Assembly: GCA_027067575.1 (NCBI GenBank)
Contig: JAMOVQ010000101.1
Location: forward strand, 1-39,218
Direction: 5' to 3'
Source: Thermoanaerobaculia bacterium
Lineage (GTDB): Bacteria; Acidobacteriota; Thermoanaerobaculia; Thermoanaerobaculales; Sulfomarinibacteraceae
Length of the DNA stretch: 39,218 nucleotides
The position numbers and the translations under genes are program-made. Positions 24,154 through 33,236 of the stretch are shown here, piece after piece. The notes beneath the pieces are model-generated. The model saw only the letters and a list, made by a program, of their open reading frames with translations, made no database searches and was not told where the DNA came from. The stretch's first letter is position 1, and each line of letters starts with the position of its first letter.

Positions 24154-24735
24154 ATGAGCGATTCGACACGGTGGGAGGATGCGTGGGCCCTGGATCTTCC
24201 GGGGGAGACGGCCGAGCAGATCCTGTTCGGGCTGGTGCTGAAGGACCTGGCGCACGGGACGTCGTTTGACGTGGAGTTTGGAGAGGACGGGCCGGTGCTC
24301 GAGGTGGACTTCGTCTGCGGCGACGAGCTGGAAGGGACGACCTACCGGCTGCTTCTGGTGGCCGAGGTCGCGGGGCCGGAGGAACGGGATCTCCTGACGG
24401 AGTTCGCGGAGGAGGCGCTGGGCGAGATGGCAGCCACGGCGCAGGAGGCGGTCGATGGCGCCGAGCTCCTCGACGAGGCGGTGCTCGACGCGATCGAGGT
24501 CCGGGCGGTTCCGGAGGACGAGGAGCGGTGGGACCTCGTGTGTCCCGACTGGCTGGCGCCGGATGGGGCCGAGGTGCCGTTTGGGTTCAGGCCGTTCCGG
24601 AAGACGGACGGTTCTCCGTGGCCTTCGGACGAGATGCTCGGGCGGTTCAGCCGTGTCGTCGTCGTGCCCACGGAGAGGGGATACCGGCTCTACGGCGTCA
24701 ATCTGCCCTCGGAGGAGGAGCCGGCGGAGGACTGA
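24154..24735 (+). CDS. Acidic protein of unknown function
   Basis: The 193-residue protein is strongly acidic, without signal peptide or membrane segment. It contains FGLVLKDLAHGTSFDVEFG near the start, an acidic helical centre and a C-terminal segment GFRPFRKTDGSPW followed by VVVPTERGYRLYGVNLPSEEE. I do not recognise a family. GGGGAG precedes the ATG, and the gene follows prsW by 25 bases in the same direction, so a linked role with the protease is possible. It is probably cytoplasmic. Confidence 0.75.
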   Translation: MSDSTRWEDAWALDLPGETAEQILFGLVLKDLAHGTSFDVEFGEDGPVLEVDFVCGDELEGTTYRLLLVAEVAGPEERDLLTEFAEEALGEMAATAQEAVDGAELLDEAVLDAIEVRAVPEDEERWDLVCPDWLAPDGAEVPFGFRPFRKTDGSPWPSDEMLGRFSRVVVVPTERGYRLYGVNLPSEEEPAED

Positions 24736-24777
24736 GCCGGCCGGGGAGAGGTGTGGGAGAGGCGGTCCGTCGCAGTC

Positions 24778-25920
24778 TCACGCAAGGCGGGCCCGGAGCG
24801 TCCGTGCGGCTGCGAACGCCAGGACGGCGGCCAGCAGGGAGAGCCTGAGGATCGCCGGCACGACGGAGGCGGTCCCCTCGTTCCAGACCGTCAGACGGAC
24901 GAGGGCGTCCATCGCCTGCCCCGTGGGGAGGGCGAGCGCGACGGTCTTCAGCCAGCCGGGCATGATCTCGAGGGGCCACCAGCACCCGCCCAGCGCGGCG
25001 AGGACCAGCGTGAGGAACAGCCCGGTGGCCACGGCCTGGCGAAGGGTGCGCAGGATGGACGCCAGGAGGACCGCGGCGCCGGTGGCGACGGCGACCAGCG
25101 CGGCGAGGACCGCCACCACCGCCCACGGGTGGGGGCCGGGGGAGCGCCCGAAGATCAGCCGCGCCACGAGGAGGAAGTAGACCGCCTCGACGAGGCCGAG
25201 GAGCCCCAGGGAGAGGAACTGGGCGGTCACGACGGTTCCGTTCGAGACCGGCCAGGAGAGCATCCGCCGGAGGTGCCCCAGCTCGCGGTCCTGGACGAGG
25301 CGGACCGCGCCGGTGACGAGCACCGACATCAGCACGAACATCACCATGTTTCCCGGGATGCTCTGCTTGAACCCCGCCGGTACCTCCCGGTGCGGCCCCC
25401 AGTCCCGGGCCTCGACGTGGATCGGGGGCGCCTCGAGCGGCCGGCCGAGGGCGCCGGGTGAGACGGTTCCCGTCTCCAGGAGGGCGGCCAGCGCCCGGGC
25501 CCGCAACTCCATCGTGCCCTGCCGCAGCTCCACCTCGAGCCGGCCGAGGTCGGGTCCGGCCTCCCGGGCCCGGACCGTGATGGTCGCGGGACGCCCCTCG
25601 AGCAGGGCGGCGCCAGGCGCCGGAGGGAGGTCCACGCGGAACCCGGCCTTCGGGTACTCGTCCTGTCCGTTCCATTCCGGAACCGTCGTGACGGCGTATC
25701 CGGCCTTCCCGAGGGCGTCCGTCAGGACGGCCGTGCCCGCGTCGGGGGAGGGGACGACCACCGTGACGGGGGTCGGCTCCTCCGGCGCCTCCCGGAAGGC
25801 GACGCCGAAGAACCAGGTGTACGGCAGCGGCATGAGCAGGAGCCAGAGGATCGTGTCCTTCCGGCGGAACGAGCGCCGGAGATCGGTCAGGGCGATGGCG
25901 GACAGCGCGCGGAGGTTCAT
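24778..25920 (-). CDS. ABC-2 type transporter permease (second subunit)
   Basis: The 380-residue membrane protein begins MNLRALSAIALTDLRRSFRRKDTILW, followed by TM1, a large extracytoplasmic region (about 50-195) and five more membrane segments in the C-terminal half, including GGCWWPLEIMPGWLK before the last ones. This is the usual ABC-2 membrane-domain layout. The ATG overlaps the stop of the upstream permease (ATGA), so the pair is coupled and probably forms a heterodimer with the ATPase of the same operon. The track start at 26511 is inside the neighbour and rejected. Direction is expected to be export. The substrate is unknown. Confidence 0.9.
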   Translation of the reverse strand: MNLRALSAIALTDLRRSFRRKDTILWLLLMPLPYTWFFGVAFREAPEEPTPVTVVVPSPDAGTAVLTDALGKAGYAVTTVPEWNGQDEYPKAGFRVDLPPAPGAALLEGRPATITVRAREAGPDLGRLEVELRQGTMELRARALAALLETGTVSPGALGRPLEAPPIHVEARDWGPHREVPAGFKQSIPGNMVMFVLMSVLVTGAVRLVQDRELGHLRRMLSWPVSNGTVVTAQFLSLGLLGLVEAVYFLLVARLIFGRSPGPHPWAVVAVLAALVAVATGAAVLLASILRTLRQAVATGLFLTLVLAALGGCWWPLEIMPGWLKTVALALPTGQAMDALVRLTVWNEGTASVVPAILRLSLLAAVLAFAAARTLRARLA

Positions 25921-27161
25921 GTCCCGACCACCCTCCGGGCCAGGAGCCGGGCGGCCACGAAGAAGCAGGCGACGCCGCACGCCGCCAGGGCGGCTGAGTG
26001 CGCGGCGGGCGACCCGACGTCTCCGGCCCATGCGCTCCCCTGGAGCGCGATGAACCCGTCCACGGCCCACCCGGTGGGGATCCACCGCGCCGTCTCGCGG
26101 ATGAACGCGGGAAGCAGCGGCGTCGGGATGAAGCAGCCACCGAGGAAACCGAGCCCGACGAGGATGCCCGAGGCGGCGGCCCCGCCGGCCTCCGGGTTCC
26201 GGGTCATGGATCGCAGCAGGAGCGCCAGGCCCGAGAACGCTGCTGCGGTGGCCAGCGTGTGCAGCGCGACGGGTACGGCGGGACCGGGCCGCCACCCGAG
26301 AACCGCGGCCAGCAACAGCTCGAGCAGCGTCGCCGTCGCCCACACCGACAGGACGATGGCGCAGCCCTTGGCCGCGACGGTGAACGCGGCCGGACGCGGC
26401 CAGGAGAGGGCCCTGCGGAGCCGGCCCGCCAGGAGGTCCTCCTGGATCTCCTGGCTCTGCCCGCTCGCGAGGAACAGTAACGAGAGGGCGACGAACCCCG
26501 GGGCGAACCACCCGACGATCTCCGAGCGGCTCCGGCCCGCCGGGACCTTCCGCTTCACGGCGAGGGAGTCCAGCGAGAGGAGGTGGCTGGTCCGCTCATC
26601 GGACAGGAGAGCATGGAGCCGTTCCGCGACGCGCTGGAAGTCGCCGGCGGAGGGAAACGTCCCGTCTCCGCCGTCCCCGGTTCCGGCGAGCAGCGGGCGG
26701 ATCAGGGCGCGGAGGAGCTCGCCGTCCCTCGCGAGGATCCGGACCACGTCCTCCGCCACCGCCGGAAGGACCGTCTCGGCCGGGTTCCTCCGGACGTGCA
26801 GGGTCACGGGCTCACCGTCGGCGAGCGAGCGCGAAACCCCCTCGGGGATCTCGATGACGAGGGACGCCTCGCCGGAGGCCATCCGCCTCTCCGCCTCCTC
26901 CGGCGTGACGGTCCTGCTGTCGAGGATCTCCGCCAGCGCGGGGCTCGCAAGGGCCCCGGCCAGCAGACGTCCGGCGATGCCTCCGTCATGGTCCACGACG
27001 AGCACCGGGATCCTCGGAATGCCGGCCTCCCCATGACCCCCGAAGACGACGACGAGAATGCCGATCAGGGCGAAGGGAATGGCGAGCCACACGAGGAGCG
27101 CGACCGGCTCGCGGAGGCGCCGGACGAGCTCGAGACGGACGACGGTCAGGAAGGCGGTCAT
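25917..27161 (-). CDS. ABC-2 type transporter permease (first subunit)
   Basis: The 414-residue protein begins MTAFLTVVRLELVRRLREPVALLVW and has TM1, a long extracytoplasmic domain (about 45-225) and C-terminal membrane helices with FLGGCFIPTPLLPAFIRETARWIPTGWAVDG, typical of ABC-2 permeases. Its start overlaps the ATPase stop (ATGA), and its stop overlaps the next permease start. It is distinct from the second subunit, so the exporter is likely a heterodimer. Confidence 0.92.
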   Translation of the reverse strand: MTAFLTVVRLELVRRLREPVALLVWLAIPFALIGILVVVFGGHGEAGIPRIPVLVVDHDGGIAGRLLAGALASPALAEILDSRTVTPEEAERRMASGEASLVIEIPEGVSRSLADGEPVTLHVRRNPAETVLPAVAEDVVRILARDGELLRALIRPLLAGTGDGGDGTFPSAGDFQRVAERLHALLSDERTSHLLSLDSLAVKRKVPAGRSRSEIVGWFAPGFVALSLLFLASGQSQEIQEDLLAGRLRRALSWPRPAAFTVAAKGCAIVLSVWATATLLELLLAAVLGWRPGPAVPVALHTLATAAAFSGLALLLRSMTRNPEAGGAAASGILVGLGFLGGCFIPTPLLPAFIRETARWIPTGWAVDGFIALQGSAWAGDVGSPAAHSAALAACGVACFFVAARLLARRVVGT

Positions 27162-28102
27162 CGGTCCCGGAGCTCCCGGCCGGTCAGTGTCAGGAACAGG
27201 GTCTCCAGGGTGGGGCGTTCCACCATCGCCCGGTGGACCGGGATTCCGGCAGCGGTGGCCCGCTGGAGGATCGCGGGGAGGATCGATGTACCCTCCGGGA
27301 CCCTGGCCACGAGGCGCCCGTCCTCCGAGGCCAGGAGTTCAACGGGAAGCCCGTCGATGAGCTCGGGAATCCGGCCGGTGTCGAACCCTCCCTCCACCGT
27401 GACGAGGTCCCGCTCGCCGACCGAGGCCCTGAGCTCGTCGAGGGTTCCCTCGGCGATCAGCTCGCCGCCGTCGAGGATCCCGATCCGGTGGGCGAGCTGC
27501 TCGGCGTCGGCGAGATCGTGGGTCGTCAGCAGCACGGCCGTGCCCCCTCCCGCGAGGTCCGCGATCATCTCCAGCAGGTAGGCGCGGGTCTGCGGGTCGA
27601 TACCGACGAGCGGTTCGTCGAGAAGGAGGACCGGCGGCTCGTGGACCATCGCCATCGCCAGGTGGAGGCGCCGTTTCATCCCCCCGGAGAACGTCCCGAC
27701 CCGATCCCGGGCCCGGTCGGCGAGGCCGACGGTCTCGAGCAGCGCGGCGATCCGGCCGGGGGTTCCCCCACGCGGCACGCCGGCCAGCGCGCAGGCGAGG
27801 GCCAGGTTCTCACGGGCGGTCAGGTCGTCGTAGACCGAGGTCTCCTGTCCGGCCCACCCCAGGTGACGGCGCGCCTCGACGGGGTGGGCGAGGGGATCGG
27901 CCCCGGCGATCCGGACTGTGCCCGCGGTCGGTGCCCGGAGGCCGGTGAGGATCGTCAGGAGCGTGGTCTTGCCGGCGCCGTTGGGGCCCAGCAGGGCGTA
28001 GATCTCGCCGCGCGCGACGTGGAACGAGACGCCGGCCAGGGCCCGGATCCCGGGGTATTCTTTGACGAGCCCTTCGACCGTGACGGCGGAAGCATCACCC
28101 AT
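27158..28102 (-). CDS. ABC transporter ATP-binding protein
   Basis: The 314-residue ATPase has Walker A GPNGAGKTT (39-47), Q-loop Q86, signature FSGGMKRR (138-145), Walker B VLLLDEP (158-164) and H-loop TTHD (H195). It has a C-terminal extension (about 215-314) of the kind seen in drug and lipid exporters of the NatA/CcmA-like group. A GAGGAGG site precedes the ATG. Three genes follow head to tail with 4-bp overlaps. It follows the PKD/dockerin gene by 54 bases, so it may share its transcript. Substrate unknown. Confidence 0.95.
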   Translation of the reverse strand: MGDASAVTVEGLVKEYPGIRALAGVSFHVARGEIYALLGPNGAGKTTLLTILTGLRAPTAGTVRIAGADPLAHPVEARRHLGWAGQETSVYDDLTARENLALACALAGVPRGGTPGRIAALLETVGLADRARDRVGTFSGGMKRRLHLAMAMVHEPPVLLLDEPLVGIDPQTRAYLLEMIADLAGGGTAVLLTTHDLADAEQLAHRIGILDGGELIAEGTLDELRASVGERDLVTVEGGFDTGRIPELIDGLPVELLASEDGRLVARVPEGTSILPAILQRATAAGIPVHRAMVERPTLETLFLTLTGRELRDR

Positions 28103-28156
28103 CGCTGTCGCCTCCTCGTGTCCCGTTCTACGGAAGAAGGCGTCCGGGGGTTCTGC

Positions 28157-29767
28157 TCACTCTCCCGGGTTGGCGAAGAGGGCGTCCAGCACGACCTGGA
28201 GGTCGGCGGCATCCACGGCACCGTCCACCGTGGCGTCGGCTCCCGGCGCGATCCTGATGCCTCCGCCCGAATCAGGAACCTGATCGCCATCCCCATCGGC
28301 CAGCTCGAGCACGATGGCGGCAAGGTCGTTGCCGTCAACCGTGCCGTCCAGGTTCGCGTCGCCGGAAGGATCGCCGCAGTCGACACCGACCACGGTGAAG
28401 TCCACCGTGCCCCAGCAGCCGTTGCCGTCGTTCACCGAGGCCCAGAAGGCGCCCCCGATCGAGACGTCGGCGGTGGGTCCGGTGGAGCCGGTGCTCCAAA
28501 GGAACTCCGTCCCCGTGCCCCCGGGGAACGTTGCCACGAGCGTGTCACCCCAGCAGGCGCTTCCGGGCACGATGGTTCCGGAGACGGAGGGCACGGGCGG
28601 GGCCCAGCAGCTCGTGACCTCGACGTTCGATGTGCTCGTGTCGTTGCCGGAGACGTTCGTGACCGTCAGTGTCACGGTGTACGTCCCGGATCGCCCAAAC
28701 GCATGGCTCACCGCCTCGCCAGAGGCCGTCGTGCCGTCGCCGAACGCCCACGACCAGGAGCAGCCCCCGGAACAGCTCCCCGTGGACTGGAAATCGGCGG
28801 CGGTCATCGGTTCGAGGCCGCTGGGCGGCGTCACGGAAAACTCCGCCGTCGGCGGCTCAGGGACATCACCCACCGGGACCGTGTGGCTCGACGAGGTCTC
28901 CACCTGGGTGTCGGTCGTCACCGTCACGCTCACGGTGTACACCCCATCACCGCCGTAGGTGTGGAGGATTCCGGTCATGCAGTTGGACACCTGACAGTCG
29001 TAACTCGCGGGGGCGGAGCCATCACCGAAATCCCACACCGTTGTCTGTGGTGTGGCCGTTGGGGGTGTCAGCGTCGCGTCGAACGTCATCCGACGGGGAA
29101 TGAGCGTGTCCTCGGTCCATGTGAAGTCCACGGCCAGCGTGTCGTCCATCACGTCGAACGTTCCGGCCGTCTCGTCCTGGTGGTACTCGTCGGGATCCTC
29201 TCCGTCGAGGAGCGTCAGGGTGACGGTGTGCTGGCCCGTCTCGGCGTACGTGTTCGCCGGGACCGTGCAAATGAGGTTTCCGTCGCACCCCCAGGTGGCA
29301 GGTACGGGGGAGCCGTCGATCCGCCACATGACAGTCGGCGTCACGCCTGCACCGATCCGGGAACCGCTGCCGTCGAGAACGACGGCCTCATCGAGCGGAA
29401 CGGGATCCTGTGGCGTCAGGAGGTTCGCAACGACGGAGGCGACCTTGATGGTCTGGGTGACGTCATCGGTGTACAGGACACCCGCCGATACCTCGTGGGC
29501 GTACCGGGCCAGGAGACGGATGTTCCACTGGCCGACCGTGTCGAGTGTGAGGGTGACCGTCGCTCCCATGAAATCCGGGCTCTGGGGTTCTGTGCCGCCG
29601 GGAGGTGTCACGTACCACTCGAACGATGTGGGATGGCCTTGCGATGCACCGGCATCGAGCGTCACCTGCTCGCCCTTGAGAAACGTCGGTATCCCGTCCG
29701 CCAAAGCCGCCGGAACGACGATCACCGCAGCGAGAAACGCCGCAACGGCACGAGACATGACCCCCAT
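28157..29767 (-). CDS. Secreted PKD/dockerin protein
   Basis: The 536-residue protein has a signal peptide (MSRAVAAFLAAVIVVPAALADG, two to three residues after the chosen start). Several immunoglobulin-like domains follow, including two clear PKD domains with VWDFGDGSAPAS and SWAFGDGTTASGEAVSHAFG motifs. The C-terminus carries a dockerin-like pair of calcium loops (DANLDGTVDGNDLAAIV and DATVDGAVDAADLQVVL). The start is uncertain: 29767 and 29758 are both possible, and the track start at 29818 lacks support. The GGGGGAGG stretch lies 14 bases upstream, in a hairpin, and a TATCAT sits eight bases before the ATG. It is probably a surface or secreted binding protein. Confidence 0.72.
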   Translation of the reverse strand: MGVMSRAVAAFLAAVIVVPAALADGIPTFLKGEQVTLDAGASQGHPTSFEWYVTPPGGTEPQSPDFMGATVTLTLDTVGQWNIRLLARYAHEVSAGVLYTDDVTQTIKVASVVANLLTPQDPVPLDEAVVLDGSGSRIGAGVTPTVMWRIDGSPVPATWGCDGNLICTVPANTYAETGQHTVTLTLLDGEDPDEYHQDETAGTFDVMDDTLAVDFTWTEDTLIPRRMTFDATLTPPTATPQTTVWDFGDGSAPASYDCQVSNCMTGILHTYGGDGVYTVSVTVTTDTQVETSSSHTVPVGDVPEPPTAEFSVTPPSGLEPMTAADFQSTGSCSGGCSWSWAFGDGTTASGEAVSHAFGRSGTYTVTLTVTNVSGNDTSTSNVEVTSCWAPPVPSVSGTIVPGSACWGDTLVATFPGGTGTEFLWSTGSTGPTADVSIGGAFWASVNDGNGCWGTVDFTVVGVDCGDPSGDANLDGTVDGNDLAAIVLELADGDGDQVPDSGGGIRIAPGADATVDGAVDAADLQVVLDALFANPGE

Positions 29768-29775
29768 CACAGAGA

Positions 29776-29806
29776 ATGATACCTCCCCCCGCCACCGGGG
29801 GGAGGT
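29776..29806 (-). promoter_or_regulatory. Perfect 10-bp hairpin and -10-like box between the subtilase and PKD genes
   Basis: ACCTCCCCCC (29781-29790) and GGGGGGAGGT (29797-29806) form a perfect 10-bp stem with a 6-base loop. On the minus strand the 3' arm reads GGGGGGAGGT and thus contains the only Shine-Dalgarno-like run upstream of the PKD gene. It overlaps TATCAT, a -10-like box. It may end the subtilase transcript, hide the ribosome site, or both. Confidence 0.5.
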
Positions 29807-29835
29807 GAGGACGGTCACGCTGGCGTCCGGTGACG

Positions 29836-32800
29836 TCAGTACGCCCGTGCGGGGATGGCGATCGCATCCCCCGAATCGTGGTCGATCACCGACGCGTAGG
29901 CCGTGAACGTCCCGTCTCCGCCGTCGAGGAAGAAGTCGACCCGCGCGTTGTCGGTGGCCGGAGCGCCGACCGCCGAGAAGATGTCGTTGATCTGTCTGAC
30001 CTCGTAGGGGCCAAGCTCAACGGAGCCGGTCCCGAGCGTCGCGCCGCTGGAGTCCTTGAGCGCGTACCGGACCACCACTGCACTTCCCGAGACCTCGGCG
30101 ATTCCGACGTTGGTCCGGTAGTGTGCGTTCTTGTCCAGGTGGAAGACCACGGCGGACTCGCCCCGCCCAAATCCGTTCCGGACGCCGCCGATGAACTGGC
30201 CGTACGTCCCGCCGGCGACCTGGTTGTAGGTCCGTGAGGTCACGATGAGGGCAGCGTCTCCGTCCGGAACGATCCGGATCGAGCCCGTGGCGTCCGCCTG
30301 GCCGAACGCCTCGCCGAGAACGTCGTCGAGCGCGAGGACGCGGCCGCCCTCCACGGTGCGCGTGATCGTCCGGGGGCTGCCGCCGGTCCCGTTCTCGGGC
30401 CGGTACTCCAGCGTCAGCTCCGCCGGAGAGGAGGAGCCGTTGAACACCCTGAGGTCCGTCACCCAGTTGGTGCCCGCCGATCCGGACTTCTTGGCGGCGA
30501 TGGGTACGAGGACCGCTCCGGTTCCGGGTTGCCGGGCGGGGATGTAGATGGCGTCGCCGGTGGCGTTGTCGACGACGGAGGCGTAGGCGACGACCCGTCC
30601 CTGGCCCGATGTCACCGTGATCCGTGCGTAGGCGTTCGGGGACGATCCGGCTCCAAGGTCCTCGAAGATCCTGTTGACCTGAGTATTGGAAAACGGCCGG
30701 ATCGTGTACTGCTTCGGGGAGCCCAGGCCGGAGCCGGTGACGCCGTCGAACAGCTCGACGCGGACCGTCGCCTCGTGGCCCGTGACCTCCGAGAACCCGA
30801 TGTTCGTTCGGAACGCGCCGTTCCTGGCCAGTTGCACGAGGTACGCGGCGGCGTCGCCGGCTCCGAGGGCGTCTGCGGCGCGCACCATGTCGATGTACTG
30901 TCCGTACGTTCCGGAGCCGCCACCCGTGTTGTAGGTACGTGACGTGGCGAGGATGTGCGGATCGTCCGTCTCGAAGATCAGGTTGCCCTGGAGCTGGTCC
31001 ACACCGAACCGGTTGGCCAGGATGTCCGGCAGGCTGACGATGGTCTGGGGCGGTACGGTAACGTTGGTCTGCTGAAACTCCACGGTACCGTCGGTATCCT
31101 TCGGGATGAGGTACACCTTGAGGTTCCTCGTGTCGCCGAACGACGGGTTGAACAGACGAACGTCCGTGACCCAGAAGGTTCCGCTGGACCCGGGCGCATG
31201 CACGCCCACCGGGACGAACAGGCTCGAGCCGCTCGGCGGCTGGGGCGCCTCCTTCGTCGAGACCTGGATCGCCCATCCGATCAGGACCGGATCGACGCCG
31301 CTCTGGCTTGCGGACTGCTCGTCGAGCACCTCCAGGGTCCACGTGCCTGACGCCTCGAGATCCTTGAAACCGTCCAGGTTCTCGGCGGGCGTCAGGATGT
31401 CGGGGTATGTGCCGAAGATTCCGTTGGATCCGAAGGTCGCGTCGATGGAGTCCGGCGGGGTGGTCCCGTCCTGGTGGTCGTGGAGCTTCACCCTCGTCCC
31501 GTCCGGGGAGATCAGCGTGACCACGAGGTCCGTCGGCTTTGGATGGGCGATCTTGACCATCACACGGACGGTGTCCACGAACCCGTTCTGGGTGACCTCG
31601 GCCGTGGAGATCGCCGGGGATCCCGTGCCGTTCGGGATTGCGACCCGGAACCGGTTCGCCAGTGCCACGTCCGAGCTCTCGACGGCGGCCGCGAGATCGG
31701 CCAGCGGGTGGGTCTCGCCGTTGCCCAGATCGACGATGGGCGCGCCGGTCATCTCGAGGAGCATCCGCGCCGCCGTGGCATCGATGCCGGGAATCGCCTG
31801 GGCGATGAGGGCGATGGAACCCGTGATGTACGGAGCGGCGCCCGAGGTTCCGCCGAAGTCCGTCGTCGTTCCGCCCGAACGTGCCGCCGTCAGCTTTTCC
31901 GAGGGCGCCAGGATGTCGAGGTACGGGTCGCTGTTGGCGTAGCAGGTCGGCGTTGTGGCCGGCACGTTGGCGTCGGTACAGAGGATCTCGCTGCAGCTCG
32001 CATTCGCACAGTAGGAGTAGCCGGGGAAGCCGATGTCCTTGTCGTAGACCGAGCCGACGCTGATCGAGTTGGAGATGCAGGCGGGAGCCGAGATCTGGTT
32101 CTTCTTGCCGTCGTTGCCGGAGGAGACCACCACCGCGATTCCGGCGTCGGTGGCGTCCTTGATGGCGTTGGCGTAGGCCCTGTTCCGGTTGTCGCAGGGG
32201 CCGGAGTAGAAACCGCCACCCAGGGACATGTTGATCGCCACGACGTTGAACTCGTCCCGGTGGAGAATGGCGTCCTCGATGGCGGCGACCACCGCCGAGT
32301 CGGAGAACGATCCGCACGAGCTATTCCTGCTGGCCTTGTAGGCGAGGATGGCGGCTCCGGGTGCGACGCCACCGGCGAACTTCCGGACGGAGCTCCACTG
32401 GTGTGGAAGACCGGCGGCGACGGAGGCCGCCGCGGTGCCATGAGTGTCGCAGTCCATCGGATCGTCGTCGTTGTCGGCCGTGTCCTTACCGTAGACCACC
32501 TTATCGTTGGGGATCGGTCCGCCACCGAGCGATGGATGGCTGTAGTCGACACCGGTGTCGATGACGGCCACGGCCGTGCCGGTGCCATCGATCCCCATGT
32601 CATGGAGCACGTCGGCATGGATCATCGGGATCCCCTGCGCCGTGTGGGCGTGCCGGACGTGGTCCAGCTCGATCGACTCCACGACGTCGAGGCCGGCGAG
32701 GGCGAGGATCGCCTCGGCGGGTCCCCTGGCGGCGAACGCCGGATAGAGCCGGAAGGTCCGTTCGATCTCGAGGCCGGCATTCGCCGTGGCGTCCCGGACC

Positions 32801-33066
32801 ACATCGAGTCCCGTATCCAGAGCGCGTTCCACGGCTCGAAGCCGGGTCTTGGGGACCGGAACGCCGCGGCCGCCGAGAGCCGTCCGCGAGTCCGGGGCGG
32901 CGTGAAGCCTGACGATGACCGGGATCGAGGAGTCGCCCGCCTCGATCCTCGCGAGGACGTCAGGCGCCAGTCTGGCCCGCTGGGCGGGCGTCACGGCTGT
33001 GGTTGCCGCCGCGAGAACAGTTGTCACGGAAAGAAGAACGAACGTTACGAGTCTCGTCTTGGTCAC
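29836..33066 (-). CDS. S8 subtilisin-like serine protease with P-domain and duplicated C-terminal modules
   Basis: The 1076-residue exported protein has a signal peptide, an inhibitor-I9-like propeptide (about 35-140) and a complete S8 triad: Asp170 (VAVIDTGVDYSHP), His209 (DCDTHGTAAASVA) and Ser408 (GGTSGAAPYITG), with oxyanion Asn318 (SSGND). A P-homoB domain follows at about 470-603. Two copies of an unnamed module of about 220 residues follow (about 614-840 and 845-1076), each starting with (F/L)VP(V/I) and containing NWVTDLRVFN-type and YGQ(Y/F)I motifs. The GTG start at 33066 has GGAGGG seven bases upstream; the track start at 33876 is a shadow extension. Likely secreted. The substrate is unknown. 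Confidence 0.92.
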   Translation of the reverse strand: MTKTRLVTFVLLSVTTVLAAATTAVTPAQRARLAPDVLARIEAGDSSIPVIVRLHAAPDSRTALGGRGVPVPKTRLRAVERALDTGLDVVRDATANAGLEIERTFRLYPAFAARGPAEAILALAGLDVVESIELDHVRHAHTAQGIPMIHADVLHDMGIDGTGTAVAVIDTGVDYSHPSLGGGPIPNDKVVYGKDTADNDDDPMDCDTHGTAAASVAAGLPHQWSSVRKFAGGVAPGAAILAYKASRNSSCGSFSDSAVVAAIEDAILHRDEFNVVAINMSLGGGFYSGPCDNRNRAYANAIKDATDAGIAVVVSSGNDGKKNQISAPACISNSISVGSVYDKDIGFPGYSYCANASCSEILCTDANVPATTPTCYANSDPYLDILAPSEKLTAARSGGTTTDFGGTSGAAPYITGSIALIAQAIPGIDATAARMLLEMTGAPIVDLGNGETHPLADLAAAVESSDVALANRFRVAIPNGTGSPAISTAEVTQNGFVDTVRVMVKIAHPKPTDLVVTLISPDGTRVKLHDHQDGTTPPDSIDATFGSNGIFGTYPDILTPAENLDGFKDLEASGTWTLEVLDEQSASQSGVDPVLIGWAIQVSTKEAPQPPSGSSLFVPVGVHAPGSSGTFWVTDVRLFNPSFGDTRNLKVYLIPKDTDGTVEFQQTNVTVPPQTIVSLPDILANRFGVDQLQGNLIFETDDPHILATSRTYNTGGGSGTYGQYIDMVRAADALGAGDAAAYLVQLARNGAFRTNIGFSEVTGHEATVRVELFDGVTGSGLGSPKQYTIRPFSNTQVNRIFEDLGAGSSPNAYARITVTSGQGRVVAYASVVDNATGDAIYIPARQPGTGAVLVPIAAKKSGSAGTNWVTDLRVFNGSSSPAELTLEYRPENGTGGSPRTITRTVEGGRVLALDDVLGEAFGQADATGSIRIVPDGDAALIVTSRTYNQVAGGTYGQFIGGVRNGFGRGESAVVFHLDKNAHYRTNVGIAEVSGSAVVVRYALKDSSGATLGTGSVELGPYEVRQINDIFSAVGAPATDNARVDFFLDGGDGTFTAYASVIDHDSGDAIAIPARAY

Positions 33067-33098
33067 GTGAGTCCCTCCACAGGTTGCACGTCCGACGC

Positions 33099-33128
33099 AG
33101 TATACACCCGGGTGGCCGTGCCGGTCCC
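33099..33128 (-). promoter_or_regulatory. Promoter of the subtilase gene
   Basis: On the minus strand TATACT (33104-33099) lies 18 bases after GGGACC (33128-33123), a weak -35. The same TATACT box appears in the rplS promoter. The leader to the GTG start is about 26 bases and carries GGAGGG. Confidence 0.45.
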
Positions 33129-33236
33129 GGCTGCCGAACGAGCCGGCCCGGCCAGTGACCCGTTTGCAAGCGGTTGGGGAGAGGTGGAAGGCTACGATGG
33201 TGAGCGGATCTCGGACGATCGTGGCTCCGCCTCGCT

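Noticed and set aside
27233-29779. 848-residue plus-strand ORF over the ABC and PKD genes
   Set aside because: Antisense shadow crossing two well-supported minus-strand genes and their gap.
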